A stretch of DNA of 64,000 nt from Stercorarius parasiticus (Eukaryota; Chordata; Aves; Charadriiformes; Stercorariidae): assembly GCA_013396915.1 (NCBI GenBank), contig VWZL01002774.1:284749-348748 (forward strand). The letters are read 5' to 3'. The notes under the pieces are model-generated. The model was not told the DNA's origin, did not search any database, and saw only the letters and a list, made by a program, of their open reading frames with translations. Shown one piece after another: positions 1 through 14,169 of this stretch (the first letter of the stretch is position 1; each line of letters begins with the position of its first letter). The position numbers and the translations under genes were made by a program.

Positions 1-3000
1 CCCCAACCCAGTTCATTCCCTTCTGAAATAACAGACTTCTAGGAATGTAGATGTCTTCTACCTGCCCAGTCGTCAGTGGGCAGGTCTCCATGATAGAATT
101 AAATAACAAACGACAAACCACTTAAATATGTAGCAAAGAACAAAAATCTCAAACCCTAGAAACCTTTTTTTATTTTCCTTTTACAAATTAAAAGCACAAG
201 TGTTGGGGGGAGGGGAGAGGTATCTTTGCTTTTGTTTTGACCTTCAGTAGCACGATATCCATTAGGTAAAAATGCTGCCAGACTTAACATCCACCCTGTG
301 TCAGATATGAATTTCAGTTAAAGGTTTGATTTGGATGTTAGAAAACAAAGTTCACCAAAGATAGACGATTTTGATTTTCTATTTGAAAAGCTGTCTCCAA
401 AATCAATCTATTTTAAAACCATTTAATTTTACTAACACTACTGACTGTACAGAAACCATTTTATGACAATTTGTCAGTTTTTCTTCACACAAATGACTTG
501 AAATATCTTAATATATCTGGGGTCTTCCATTTACAGTATGTTATCATAAATTTAAAAATAAACAAACTACAGACATGCAAAACAGATTTTTCTATTTGTT
601 AACTTTTCAGAGTAAAGTTTCAAACAACAAATCTCTACAGTAAACTCAAAAACCTGTATGTTCAAGACGCACAACCTGTTAATCTTAAATTGAGCACAAC
701 TCATTACATATTCTAATCACACCGTTTCCAGAATTAAATCTGCACTGAAAGGCCTAATTTGGTGCAACACATTGACCAAAATATTTTAATTAAAAATATT
801 CTGAGTTAGTCGCAGGCCTAATTACAGGAATAGAAATAGGGCCTATATTGTCATGCAGGTCAGTAGAACTCAGTAGTAGGTTTTTCTCAAGTAAATTGAC
901 CGATCCAGGAATAATAGCGCAGCTGCTAAACTGCCAGTCTTGACATGTAAATCAATTTAAATGCAACAACTGCACTAGCTACTTTGATAGTTATTAAATT
1001 GATACCTTGGAGATGTACTAAAAAAAAAAAAATTTCCACAAGCAAAATTCATTTTTTTAAGCAGAAAGAGAGGCAACGGTTTTCAATTAAATATACTTTA
1101 ATTCAGTGCCGCTACAAAATCTGACTTCTGATAAAACATTTGTTCCAGTTGGCACCGTTATTTGTATGCAAAAAATTTACCACCTCAGGATTCTGCAGTG
1201 TTCTGAATGCTACCAGAAGTAAAATTCATATTACAAAATTCTATCTTCCAGGACAATTATGAGAATACTAAGATTAATATCCATTATTGTAAAATTTGGA
1301 GTCATAACTTTCTTCCTTTCCCTGTAAGTCAGAACAAATTAACTACTGATGCCTTAACACAAACTCTGTTCACAAAAATTGCTTAGGATGTTTTTTCAAA
1401 ATTAAAACTTCTACTTAACCTTTTGTTTAAGAATTAAGTGAAAGTTTTAGCATTTAAAAAAATAATAATGCATTTGCTAAACATTTTACTGTTAGAATAC
1501 TAAAAAATATTTTAGAAACAAAACCATTTTTAAAACAAATTTGGTTGATAACATATCACAAAAGATGACCATCCTTTGAAAGATTCAGAGAAATATATGT
1601 AGAATCAAGAAATAATTTTTTAATACTACTATAAATTTACTAAGCGTTTGCCTTTCTTATACACTAAGGCTTGTTAACTGATGTACTGAAAATGTGGCTA
1701 CTGATTAAATAAGGTCCATATATGCTAATGGTTACAGTATAGTAATATGTAAAAGAAGATTGCAAAGTAACGTTTGACAACCACGTTCTATTATAAATTA
1801 TCTGTTAAGAAAAAATAAATTAAGACAGCAGAGTCTCTTGCATTAAACAGCACTCCGTATTTACTAGGCTATGTCCGCTGTTCTGAACAACAGTCTCCAA
1901 GGATTAAGTCTCAGAATCAATGCTCTATTGATTTTACTATCAATGAGCATTATGGCTCACACGACTGGCCATTTTAAGGGAAGATAGCTTCTATTATAAC
2001 CCACTTTTTAGAATATATACTGTTAAAAGATAAATCACTGCTTTCAATAGTAATTAAGCTCTGTATTTGAAAAATAAAGATATCAATGATTTTTAGGATT
2101 TCAACTGGAAAATTATCCTACTGAAACTCAGAAGCTTCCCATAATTTTTAAATCTTGATTTCCAAATTTAGAATGTAGTTTAATTGAAAGCCAGTTTCTC
2201 ATTAAAGAATTTCTTTATAGAAACCTATATTAACTATGAAAGATAGTTAATCCATGTGCATCAAGAACTACATTCAAAATTTAATTACAAGGCATTCTTC
2301 TTTTGGCAACCTATATTAATTGTTCTTCTATGTAAGAAAAAAAAAAATCAAGCTGAAAAGGGAAAACACATCTGCAGTATTTTTCCCTCAGACCTACATA
2401 CACAGAATACAGCACATCTTTGACATATGAGTATGCCTGCTGTTGTCTCTGAAAGGTAGCAGTCAGCAAGCTACAAAACCCCAAAGCACCAGTTCAGAAA
2501 AAAAGACAAAAAAAATCCCCATTTATAACTTAAGTTGAATCTTTATTTTAAAAACTCAGGATTAGAGGCAAGACTTAGTCTTGTACTAACAAGTAACCCA
2601 TTGCAAGATTATTAAAATTTCATTCTTCTGTAAAGTTTCATGAAATAGTGTTTAGAGCTCTCTGCAGAATCAATTACATTGCAAGAAAAAAATCCATTAA
2701 CTTTAGTAGCTAATTACAGTATCATCTATTTTAATATAATTATCATTTACTTTTCCCTTTAAGAGACCCATCGCATTTCATATTTCAAACAATTTCAGAG
2801 ATCTGATGTAGTTTATATACTATAACCTTGAATTAATGAAATCTATTTTGAAATATGGGAAGACTGCACTGGCGTTTTTTATTTTGGAGGCTTTTTTTAC
2901 TCAAGCTGTCAAAGACATCCAGTGCAACATCAGCCAGAACAATTTATACCTATGAATACAGACATTTAATTATAATGAGAGCTAAGATAAACACCTTTCT

Positions 3001-6000
3001 TACTCTAAACAAGTATATCTTGATTCCTTTGCAAATGCTTCCTGTAATCAAGTCCACATTGTTAGAGGATAGACCTGGTAGGTAAAAAAAGCTCCTTAAA
3101 ATGGTAACAAACAATGAACCTAAAATTTAAGATTTTTTTGCCCAATTACAATTAATAGAAGTGCATGAAGCTATGTACTTTTTCATAAATTAAAAATAAT
3201 AAAAGGCTAATAAAATTTATCATCATCAAGTTGATTTACCAATAAATGCCCTAAAGTAAAGTGGTTTTCAGGAAATGCACCTATCTCTACATACCCTAAA
3301 GGTAAACTTTTCTGTAGAATTTCACACACTCTGCAGCATGTATACAAAACATAAAATATTATATTCTGATGCATGTATGTTTAATTTAACGTTAAACACG
3401 GCTACATTAAACAATTGCTGCATGTATGTTTAATGTTAGAATATTAGAAAGTTTTGATTATGCATCAAAGTGTGTAAGAGAAAAATACTAACACGGTAAT
3501 ATTACTATATTCTGTAGTACTAATATAAGATCTGTATACTTCACAAGCAACTATATAACTTTCTTCCACAAGCAAACCACATTTTAGTTATAAAGCTCTG
3601 TATTATAATTGTCAGTAGAGGAACTATAATATTTTAAGCAAGGCTTCTGCCATCAGATTAAGTAAAAAATTTACTGATAAATATAAAAATACAAAGGTTT
3701 TAGAAAAATATTTACATGTAGCTGGCCAACAGATCTGCCTTTTTAGAACGCTGTTTGTGTACACACATACAAACAATTAACACCTCTGACATTCACCAAG
3801 ACACGGAGAAAGGGTGTAATTAGACGCAGTTTTATTGTTTCAAAATGAGTTAATCACTCCATCTCATACAGTGCAAGACCTTATTCCTGCCTTTACTTTT
3901 TCTACTCTCTGTACGTGCACCAGGACCGATGCTGGATTACACCACTCTTGAGACAAACAGCAAGAGGCATGTACGGCTGACTTCATGGTACAGAAGCAGA
4001 CGCCTGCAGCTCACTCTTCTCCAGGTGGTATAATCCTGCGCCCCAAACCCTTTAGGTGTCCAGTTGTGAAGGGATTCCCAGCTAAACTGCCAGAATTCCT
4101 AACTACTTTGTAAGAAACAGAACTAATTTCCATCTCATCCCATCAGGTCTCTGAGTTTAGAAATAAAAACTACCATGCTGTCTTGGGGTGGGGGGGGAGA
4201 AAATTAAAAATTTAAAAAGAAAAAAAAAAAAGGAAATCTGGCTTTGTTACAGCAGACCCAAATAAGTATCTCTGGAATCAGGATAAAACTGAGTTGATGA
4301 GCCCTGAGAGACAAAGGGTGCAGCATAGTTTCTCCCTGGTGCATTGGCACGACAATAAACTTCTGAGCCTCTTCCACTAGGTTCATCACCTCACACAATG
4401 CATAGGCAATTATCAACATCTAAAGTAGGAAGATCCCAAAAAGCAACAACTCTCTCCTTTCCTTTGCCATACAGTTGCAAGAAATGCATGAGTTACCTTA
4501 CAACAGAAACAATATTGCAGGGGAGCAGCTCCTAGCACACTTACTTAAGACTTGTTTTAAAGACATGCTACAACTACGTCTTACAGGATACAGGACAGAC
4601 CACCCTCCACTTACAAGCTCAACTGAGAGTTTATCATTAGACTGTGTAATAAATCTGATCAATAAAGGTTTTCTCAAAGCAATGAAACCACATAGCTCTG
4701 CTACTCTACAGGTTATTTCTAAACTCTGCATATTGTTTCCAGAAAATTTTCTAAAGGTAAACACTATTTAATCCACTACACTTATTTTTAATCAACTATA
4801 GAAGCAACACCAACCATACATCCACACCGTGCAAGAAAAATACGACATTGTCTACGTACAAAATAAGTTATTGACAATGAAATCAATCTAAGCTAGAACA
4901 ATCTACTGCTGCTTTAACTTCTCATTTGTAATCACTGTGCTGCACTAATTAACAATATTCTCAAAAAGAAGTTGGTTGGTTAGAAGTTAGACACATATGT
5001 AATGTATACAAGGCTTAAAAATGTAATTTTTACAAGATATTGCACCACAGTTCAATGCAAAAAGCTGCTATTACATTTGCAAGAAAATTCCTGTAAGTTC
5101 CATGCTCGAACTAAATTCCAGAGGGGGAATATCACAAAAGGTGGGAAAATTTTGGGGATAAATTACTTTTCAAGTGGTCTGAAGCCACTTAACTAACAAT
5201 TTTTTTTTAAACTTTCCTTGAGTAGAACTTCACAATGAAATTCTCTTGTAAAACGTGAAATAAAAAAAATGCAAATTTCCAAAAGTATTTCCATGAAGTA
5301 CATTTTCATGACACTTCAAGAGAGGGTTATCAAAAAGTAGATAATCTATACTATAAAACCTGGACTCCTGCCAAGACGTCTACAAAGCCAAAAATCCTTC
5401 AAGAAATATCTCATGAAGCCCTATTTAAAGACTTGTAAGCCAAAAGATGATTTACTAAAACTCCAATCCAAAAGAAAAACTCTTACAGTGTCCTAGCTTT
5501 CCTGATAATCATTAGTGTAAACAGTCATCTACTTAAAAGAAAGAAAAAGTTCAAAATAGTCTTCCAGAAAGCAGACCAACCCCAGGTTTTCAGTTCTTAA
5601 TCCTATCTCCTTCAGATACTGCTGGACCTGCTCCCTGAAGCAGCAAGGAAAACTATCATCTATATTAAAAAAATTATGCTACTTATATTGAAGTTTACAG
5701 TATTATAGATAATATATCTGAAAGAAAAAACAATGAACTAAGCAACAGAAATCAACGTTGAAGACGACGTGCACTGGCAATAATACTTAAATATACAACA
5801 AACCTTTTATTGATATAGTGAGATACGACTGACAGTTGAATCAGTGGCCTATATTTGCAACCACATCTTTAATAAAATAAGCAATGATAATTGACAGAAC
5901 TCAACAAAAATGGATGTGATTAAGTGTTAAAAAAATTGCTCCAAATAAGAGCCAGCTTTTAAAGTTCAAATACTAGTTTAAAGGAGAATAACCAGTATAT

Positions 6001-6179
6001 CACACAAAAATACATACTAGCTTCCCCTTTAAGCCACATACGATCTTTAATTAAACAGCTACACAGGAATTACAAACTGAAATTATGCAAAAAACATCAT
6101 AAGAGTTACAATTAAGTCAAATAGGACTTCAATATATCGCTGGCATGAATGCTTTAAGAACCTGTGAAAATTAACTCAC
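1..6179 (-). other. DNAJC1 intron 3 (partial), no gene seen
   Basis: AT-rich sequence downstream of the exon ending at 6180, in DNAJC1 orientation. I looked on the minus strand for the next expected DNAJC1 exon, which should encode a tyrosine-aspartate-rich segment followed by a membrane segment, and did not find it. The open reading frames here are short, overlap on both strands and resemble nothing I know. I see no clear transposon, only short A or T runs such as 1021-1032 and 4210-4231. The intron therefore probably continues past the left edge. Confidence 0.6.
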
Positions 6180-6226
6180 CTCTGCCTTCTTTCTTCATCC
6201 TTTAAAACCTCATAAATGGCCACCAA
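6180..6226 (-). CDS. DNAJC1: DNAJC1 coding exon 3 (end of J domain)
   Basis: A 47-bp internal exon of the ER-membrane co-chaperone DNAJC1. On the minus strand an acceptor ending TTTTAG at 6227 is followed by 15 codons and two bases reading LVAIYEVLKDEERRQ and the first two bases of an arginine codon, then a donor GTGAGT. The reading continues in phase 0 from the J-domain exon at 7024-7125, giving the helix III and helix IV region of a J domain, with the YEVLKD(E/D)ERR signature. It leaves in phase 2. The protein part matches vertebrate DNAJC1 as I remember it nearly residue for residue. A J domain stimulates the ATPase of the lumenal Hsp70 BiP. The exon is too short to show up as an open reading frame, and identification rests on the match to the family, the splice sites and the neighbouring exon together. 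Confidence 0.93.
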
Positions 6227-7023
6227 CTAAAACAAAAACAGGGAAAAAAAACCCAACACACAAAAGAGTTTACTTTAGGATTGAGTTTATAGAGTTTGAA
6301 TAGAAGCATCATATTTTACATTTGCCAACTAATGATCTTTGCTAGGCTTTATTTTTCCCTATAACACTAAGAAGCAAACTCAGTATGCAAAAGAAACAGT
6401 AACATATTCATATACAAAATGTCATCAGATACACAAACAAGCAACTCCTACAAAAGACTTTTTTTCCCCTCCTCACATCTGTCAAACTGAGTTACACCTT
6501 AAAAACAGAAGGTATCAGTTGTTTCATCCTAAAGATCTTACTGAAATTAAGTAGCCTGTATTTAGTCATCAGGAGTGTATTTTTAAAGGTAGAGCTAATT
6601 ACAACAGTCTCACGGTTTCACTCTGTAAAGATTCAAAAGGAAAAAATTCAAAAATTAAAATGAATTCTTTCCATTAAATTATGTCTACATATGACTTGAG
6701 AACTGATCAGAAATTTTCCCTACTGCTTTTGAAAATACTACTTATAAACAATCTTACATAAAGTGCAAAACATATTTTCCTCCTAAGAGTATAAATATTA
6801 TGTTTAAATTATTTGTAATATACAGGTAAATACTAAATCTGAGTTATTTGACAAGTTAATTCTGGAAAAGTGCCCGTTTTTAATCTACCTACATCAGAAA
6901 AAACGTAATTCAATGTTCAACTTAAGTCATTTCGAAGGTGTACCATTGTTCTAAAACGACATCATCATAAAAAATTCTGATTCTATTTTCCCTAAAGCTT
7001 TTATTGCCACACATTGCACTTAC
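6227..7023 (-). other. DNAJC1 intron 2
   Basis: A 797-bp intron between the two visible coding exons, bounded on the minus strand by a GTAAGT donor just after 7024 and a TTTTAG acceptor just before 6226. It joins codons cleanly (phase 0). The interior is AT-rich and holds no repeat or RNA gene that I recognise; an ORF at 6339-6554 on the plus strand looks like chance. Confidence 0.85.
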
Positions 7024-7125
7024 TTGCCTAAACTGTGTTTCTGCATTGTCATCTTTATTCTTGTCTGGGTGTAAAATTAGTGAAAGCTTGCGATATGCTT
7101 TACGAATGTCTGCAGACGAAGCATC
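7024..7125 (-). CDS. DNAJC1: DNAJC1 coding exon 2 (J domain with HPD motif)
   Basis: A 102-bp internal exon, 34 codons, phase 0 at both ends. On the minus strand it follows a pyrimidine-rich acceptor (TTCTTCTTTTAG) and ends at a consensus GTAAGT donor. It encodes the centre of a J domain: DASSADIRKAYRKLSL, then the diagnostic HPD motif in LHPDKNK, then DDNAETQFRQ. Helix II, the HPD loop and the start of helix III are present, as needed to trigger Hsp70 ATP hydrolysis. The wording around HPD is that of DNAJC1 (ERdj1/MTJ1/HTJ1), an ER-membrane protein with a lumenal J domain that recruits BiP and a cytosolic part with SANT domains that contacts ribosomes; that is family knowledge, only the J domain is visible here. 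It reads straight into the exon at 6180-6226. The preceding exon, which should supply the signal peptide and J-domain helix I, is not readable in this window. Other J-domain proteins share HPD but not the flanking residues, so I am confident of the gene. Confidence 0.95.
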
Positions 7126-10100
7126 CTAAAAGAAGAAAACAAAGCAAACTGTCAGAAACTAATTCCTCGAACTTAGTTCAGATGTGAAGAGAGCCAACCA
7201 AGTGCAGGAACTAAAGGCAACGTAATTTGAGACAAACCATGCAACTAGCCCAGCCTAAATGGCTGAACAGTCATTCAGTCCAATTCATCTTTCATCTTAA
7301 CTTCCTTCATTACCATACATTCATTACAATGATATTTGCCAAAACTTCCAAACACTTTGTTGCTTAAAAACTAAATCTGGGCATCTTCTGCACCATTTAA
7401 AAGTTCAAATAAAAACCAAAAATTATTGTGTCTGCATATCTTCCAGTTAGACATCATTTCAGCAAATTATCATGCTCAATTTCCCAAACTCAGGACTTGC
7501 TACGAACTCTTTCCTTATTAATATTTACATGTAATTCACCACTAATAGGATTTCCATTCAACTTCAGCTTCACCGTGTCTAAAGAATTGTATTTTTCTAA
7601 AGTAGCTTCAAATTGCAGTCTTGAAACTATACTGTAACACTGACATCAATCTATACCTTAATCGTTATAAGAATTGCACACATTTTGGGAGGAAAAATAA
7701 AACTCTGAGTATAAAATGCATCAGTAATGTACTAACTTAGCTGCACAATGCACAAATTTCTGAATTAATGATTGCTATTTAGTACATGCTATAAAGATAT
7801 CCAGAAATGGAAGATTTAAAGAGTTGTATATCCACAAAGCATCACATTTAAACAGAACTACTTGCATCCTATTACTAACATGTCCAAGGCAACGTTTTAG
7901 AAATCAACTGTTTATATGTCGGTTTATTTCTTGATTTTATATATATTGTTCCTCAGTATATTCTCTCTCTCAAAATTACAGTGTCAATGGTGATTAAAAA
8001 ACACCAAAATCCTGATCTGAATTAGCTGTGAGAGGAACAGAGCTGAAATAAGATAATAATTAATGCAATACTGTAATTAGTCTGTCAGGCTTTTTATTAT
8101 AAATCATTATTTTCATTTTTAAAATTTCAGTTTTATAAGATGAGGCTATAATAATTCTGTATACAAGTTTGGGCCAGGAGTGAACGTTAGAGAAAGATTG
8201 GAGGAGGGGAAGGGGAAAAGGATAAATCAGGGGGAAAGGCAGAATTTGAGAAAATTCAGCTTTGAAATTACATTTTAAGGAAGCTGGTATTATGCCCTAA
8301 TGCAAGATCAAAGTTTCCATAGTCTCTTGTCTGTCAAAGGAAGGTGCTTTTATTACTCACAGGGAAGATCTCTCCTGAAAGGACTGCATATGCATCTTTT
8401 AATTTTTAAGTTTTCCAACAGCTACTTCTAAGGCGTGTGCACACCAAAGCAGAATTCCTCTGGTTAAGTACCAGCTTGATTACTCCCAATGAGTTCTTTC
8501 ATATTGCCATTGTTTTGTAGGTTTATTTTTAACTCTTTGTCAAGGAAGAGACAGTGACCAAATATCTATTATAAGCACAAAGAAACATTAAATTATTGAG
8601 ATGCACACTTAATAGAATTATATGAAATAAATGCAAAAATGCAAAGTAAATAAATGTTTTAAAAATTGGGGAGACCATGATACCTCAAGAAATTAGTACC
8701 TCCAAACCCTGTATTTGGGATAAACCACAGCTTATCCCTTCTCTACCACACATTTAGATGTGCTTAGTATTATTTTAGGAACACTTCTGACTAACACTTA
8801 AAAAACTGATAAAAGCACATTAAAGAGTTGTCCCACAGTATTCTTCTAATTACTTAAAAAAACCCACAGCCCCAAACAACAACAAAAACAACAACAAAAA
8901 GAAACAAAAACAAGAAAAAAAGTTTGTGTTTTCAGTTGTATCCTAACAATTTAAACTTTTGTTTCCTTTGGGAGCAGCATGATTATTTGCGTAAAAGATT
9001 AAGTCAAAAGGTAGTTTATCTGTTTCATGCTTAAGCAAAGCAAGAGATCCCAAGTCAAGTCTGAAAGAATAAAGTTGCTTAAATATTTATGTTGCTTCAC
9101 CTTGAGAAGTTGAAATAAAAATTTATAAATTTACAAAAACAGATAGTTCATCTTAGCAGAAATAATTTAGAGATTGTTTTGTTTCCCCTCAACTACCAAC
9201 CTAATAGCCCACTTCATAAACAACATGGGCTTGTCTTCAAAACAAAATATAATATTTCAACACTACTATAGCAAATAAAAATCAGGAAATAGTTTACTGG
9301 CCGTGGTTTTAGCTAAACCATGAAAGTGATCTTTATGAACATATCAACTAGCGGTAATTACACCCCTAAAAGGTTGAAAAGGGGACAAAAATACCAATAA
9401 GCAATTTAATATGGGATGCTGCTGTAAATGATATAATTGCAACTGGTCCATATAAACTTCTAAAGCGACAGTCTGCCTGCTAACCGATTCTTCACAACAC
9501 TGTCAAACACAACACAGGAAAATGTTGTGTGTTCCAAACATGTTGCTAATTAACGCTACCTATGGGTAATGTTAGTTATCTTCAGGAAAGGTTCCATATC
9601 CTCTAGGAGCTGCCCTGAGCAAAAGTGGTTGGCGTTTGAGAAAAGCCTCTCATCACTACAGAACTTCCTAGCATTGCATGACCCTAAATAAGCTACAAAG
9701 ACTGATTATTTTCAAACCAATAAAGAAACATCTACCATACTGAAGTCAGCTGTTCTAAGAGACTTTCATTTACAGTTAACTGATGGCCACCTTCAGTAAC
9801 ACCTCCATCAAGGCTGAGCAACAAAACACCAATTTAAGAGTCATGTTTTCTACAGACTAAGATATTATTTTACATATTAGGGCCGAAGTCCAAAGATTAG
9901 AGACAGAAAGCCATGACCACCCTATGGTTTTATTTGTTTTAAAAAAAAAGCTCAGAAGACATGTTGTATGGTTTTGTTTACAATTTAGAAGTCCCAATCT
10001 CAGTTACATCTAAGGAGGCATATACATCTGTATAGGCATATCAGTTAATAGCAGAAGGAGCTGGTAATGTTACAGACAGCTAGGGCATTCAGTGACTTCT

Positions 10101-13100
10101 ACACTGTGCTTCAGGTTGCCAAGTTTTGCCACCAATTAAGGCAAATGAGCCTGTCACACCGTCTCCCTCATGTGGATACAAACATCAAAAGCATCAACCT
10201 ATTTCTTGATAACTACCTTTTTAAAGCAATATTGTCCCATCACACTTCCAAGGTTGAACATCTCTTTATACACCTGTTTTCAGTTAATGGATCTTACAAG
10301 TTGAGAACTACTCTCACTGCAACAACAGCACACACTTCCACGTGCAGCATCTAAGTCCACTTTTATACGAGTCACTGGTGTTCAGAAGAAAAAAGGCAAT
10401 ACTCTATCACATATATTTTGAAAAACAAAGTATAATATAAGCACTTGTATTTAAAAGATAACACGAAATGAATGTTCTAAGCAAAAATAAAAACTGCTCA
10501 GCTGTCAAGACGCATAGCTGGAAAAAATGCACATCGTAGACAAGTCAATGGAGGAAAAGGTGTTTTGTGCTAGAATTAGTTCTCAGAAATATCAAACTGC
10601 AAATCTGCATTTAGGCAGGCCACAGTTTGGCCTCTTATGCATGCAAATATGCAAGCATTCATGTGGGAATTTTTAATTGCTAACACTTTATTGAACAAGC
10701 AGAGTGTCCATGTGTCTAGTTACACGACCTCTAGGAAGAAATTAAAAGTTCAATCTTTTACACTTTTTTGCATAATCCCTTACACTACAAACAAGTATTT
10801 TAGCGCACAAAACACCCTACCATGTGAAGAAATCAACAGTATGTCAAAAGTTAAATTCATTTCTGAAGGTACTCTGTTGGAATTTCTAATTTTTGTCTAA
10901 AGGGTGATACACATCAGATTCCTAGGGTAGGGGAGAAGAGGAAATGTTTTTCTCACTATTTATGTTGTTTACTTTTGGCAGCTTGTTCAATTAAGACAAT
11001 GAAAAACACCTTACTAAATTTTATTTTGCTCAGCATCATTTTCAAATTCTCTAGCATTACCAAGAAAAGTTCTGTCATTAGACTACAAATACATACAGAA
11101 AACAAAGAAAGGATTTTTTCACAACATATAAAAAAAAATAACCTAAATAGGCATTTACCTTCCATTTTTTTTAAATTAAGCTCTTGCTGAAAATGCACTA
11201 AGATTCAAATCTGGTCTCCTCATCTGTCTATACAAATTCAGACTCCCACCTACAGAGTTCACTTCCCCCTTTTACATAAATGGAAAAACTGGTGTAGTAC
11301 AGTACAAGTATATTACTCCACTGCCTTCTATTCCTAATGTAACAATGATTACTAATGAAGCTAAAAAAAAGCCTCATTGTGGTCCCAAGACAATTCTTGG
11401 TGAACACATAACATATCAGATATTGCCATAGGCAAACAGTGATTAGGTCAAGGGGAAAAAATAATCAATGTCTACATAGTTTTCACTTACCAACATATAC
11501 AATTCAAAACCTAAATTGTTCCCTTGAGTGCAATGCAGTTATACAACAAGACTTAGTTACTTACAATTTAGCAACTGCTTCTAACGCCGTAAATGTGCTC
11601 AATTCATCTTGGGTTTTAAATATGCCTGCCAATGTCTTCAAATAGGTGGCATTATCTTTATTAGCAATGGGAAGGCACATGGTCCAGAGGACCAAGTACA
11701 TGGATAGAAATCATGTTTCTATTCACTTGCTGTTTGACACTCATTAATAGGCGAAAAGAGAATGACATCAGTATATCCAGTTCATTGCAGTGCTGCCGAA
11801 TAAATGTGTAGAATTTTCCACAGCACGTGTTACTGAAGCTATATGGCAACCAAAAGTGGCAATTGTATAGAGCAGCAGCTGACTGTATTTCAAATGTGAA
11901 GCTTACACCTGTAAATAACCTCAGCACAGACAGGCCTTCATGAGGCCTTTTTCAGCCTTCCCAAATTATAAATCAGACTTGTATAACTCTTGTGTTTGGT
12001 TTGTTTTCTTTTTTATTCAAGAGCAATTCAAACGTATATGGTTTCTTCAACAAAATACTGCATTCAGAATTTTTGTGTAGAAGGGGTCTAAGTCACTACT
12101 TTCGGTAACCATCAGGTATACAAGTTAAAGCAGAATGGTACAGAAAAAGAAACAAAAAGTGAGCTTTGTAAGTTCACAATCACATACGTTTCTTCCGTGA
12201 TTTGAAACTGCAGGAAGCGAAGGCTCTCCCACAAAAATTCACAAAACAAGCAGGGGCAGACAACTGGCCAGAAGCTACAGCTGTCTATCAAGCATTGTGG
12301 CAACACTGCTACTTCCTACCTGGTTGTTTTCACAGGGAGTCCAAGCAAAACTAGTATCTATAAGTGTCAGAGACCAAACAAACATGACTGTAGGCCACCA
12401 ATTAAATATCCACAGTCCTCATTCCTTGAACAACATCAAGGAACACAGTGTGACTGACCCCTCCTAGAGTGGGTTCTCATGTGGGGACAGAACAGCAACC
12501 ACTGCTGCTACACAACCCTTCTCTAGGTAATTCTTAGGATGGAAACCACATAGCTGTGACCCTTCTCTCCCAACCGATTCTCACCCCGACTTCGGTTCAG
12601 CATAGGCTGAGACACACCTCTTCAACCTGCTTGAAGGCCATTCTGACTCTGGAAGCTTACCACCTAAACTGTACAATTCAATGGCTTGCATTCGCTCTAG
12701 ACTTTGTACCTTTTAAAAAAAAAAACAAAAAAACCCCAAAAACACATTAAAAAAAATAAATGAGACTCTTAGAAACAAACAAAAAAATTCCCAGCATCAG
12801 TACCAATAGCCTTAAGTGTCACAATACATATCTCCTGTGCACAATCATAAGCACCCATTTCCTCAGTTTTTTCAGAATGTAATTTCTCTTTAACAAATAA
12901 TATTAATTAAGAAAAATAATAAAAAAAAATCACCCCTGCATGCTGTTCCTACACACAAAAATTGCTCAGTAGCAACAGCAGAAAAAGCAACAGCTACATA
13001 AAGCAGACATACTCACACCTAACGTGGTTGCTCCTCTAACAGCAGCAACAGCATGAGACTAGGAAATAAATGAATCTTCACCCATATCAAACTTGATTAA

Positions 13101-14169
13101 AATACCACTCCCATACTTGCTTCACACGCATCCACTGCAACCTGGTCCTAATTTAAGCTCCCATGACCAGATTAGTTCCAAGAAGTACACCTGAGTTTGC
13201 CAAGTTTGCACTTGGAAAAACATCTATGAGGGAAATAAGAGTCTTGTAGCAAATTCCAGAGCTGGGACGGACCTGCTGGCAATCCTGAAGAACATAACTC
13301 TAGGAAAGAAAAGCGAGTATCTCCCAGAAGACCAAGCACTGTCTGTAAACTTTTATAGTTAACAGCTGCCAGCCGAGTTTTGGCTTAAATTTCTTGCTTC
13401 ATAACTTTTGCTCAATTCACCCTATATTTTTATTGAACTTCTTTCTAAGACACTCATCTTTTTCAAGGATGTAAAATGAGTTAAACTCAAATTTGCTGCT
13501 TCTCTACAGATGAATGCTCCAAGTATATACCACGGCAGGAGGAGAGATCTGCTCTGCTGCGAACCCAGCCATGTGTCTCACAACATTCCGTTGATTTAAA
13601 CTGAATAACAGCACAGCAGGGAAATACATAGGAACTAAAAATAATGCTAAAAAGGTGTTTTAATGCTTTTTTATGTTGCTAAATTTTAAAGCAATTCATG
13701 AAATGAAAATGAATACAAACCAGCACAATGTATTCCTGTGAGCTTCTGATAACTGGCACAATCCCTTCATTGGCATGTTTGTTTCCAGGGGAGTGTGTCA
13801 AATGAAAGAAGACTCTGTTTTCAGCCTAGCATGCCAAATGAATGAAAATTCTGCTGCCTCATGCTTGAGAAACCAAAAAAAGTGTTCTCCTCAGCACATG
13901 TGCACAATTACATGGGCTTAGGTTTTCTTGACCAATTTAAACAACAGTATTTATATGTAATTTTTTTCTGCTGTTGAAACTATTTTAGCCTTTTACTTTT
14001 TTTACTTAGATTTTCAGAAACTGATTATTTAGGAAAAATTAGATTGCCCAAGAGAACACTGTCACATATAACCATAAGTTATGATTTAACATGAGCTTTG
14101 TCTCTGAGATGCAGAGAACACTCACCAACTCTCAACATCTTAGAGCTACTCTTAAAATTCAAAACGGAA
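7126..14169 (-). other. DNAJC1 inferred intron 1, first part; no gene seen
   Basis: AT-rich intronic sequence upstream, in gene order, of the J-domain exon. Open reading frames of 60-95 codons occur on both strands but look like chance: no conserved motif, no splice context. An adenine-rich AAC/AAAC tract lies at 8874-8921. I recognise no transposon or RNA gene here. Assignment to intron 1 follows from the gene's orientation and the first likely promoter being at about 47.5 kb. Confidence 0.55.
8874..8921. repeat. A-rich AAC/AAAAAC simple repeat
   Basis: Imperfect AAC, AAAAAC and AAAAAG units in a run of about 48 bases, low complexity and intronic. No flanking mobile element is evident. Confidence 0.8.

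Noticed and set aside
8800..8835. Minus-strand string reading like FYQF, the end of DNAJC1 exon 1
   Set aside because: Following residues do not fit, there is no donor site, and the match is only a few codons long.
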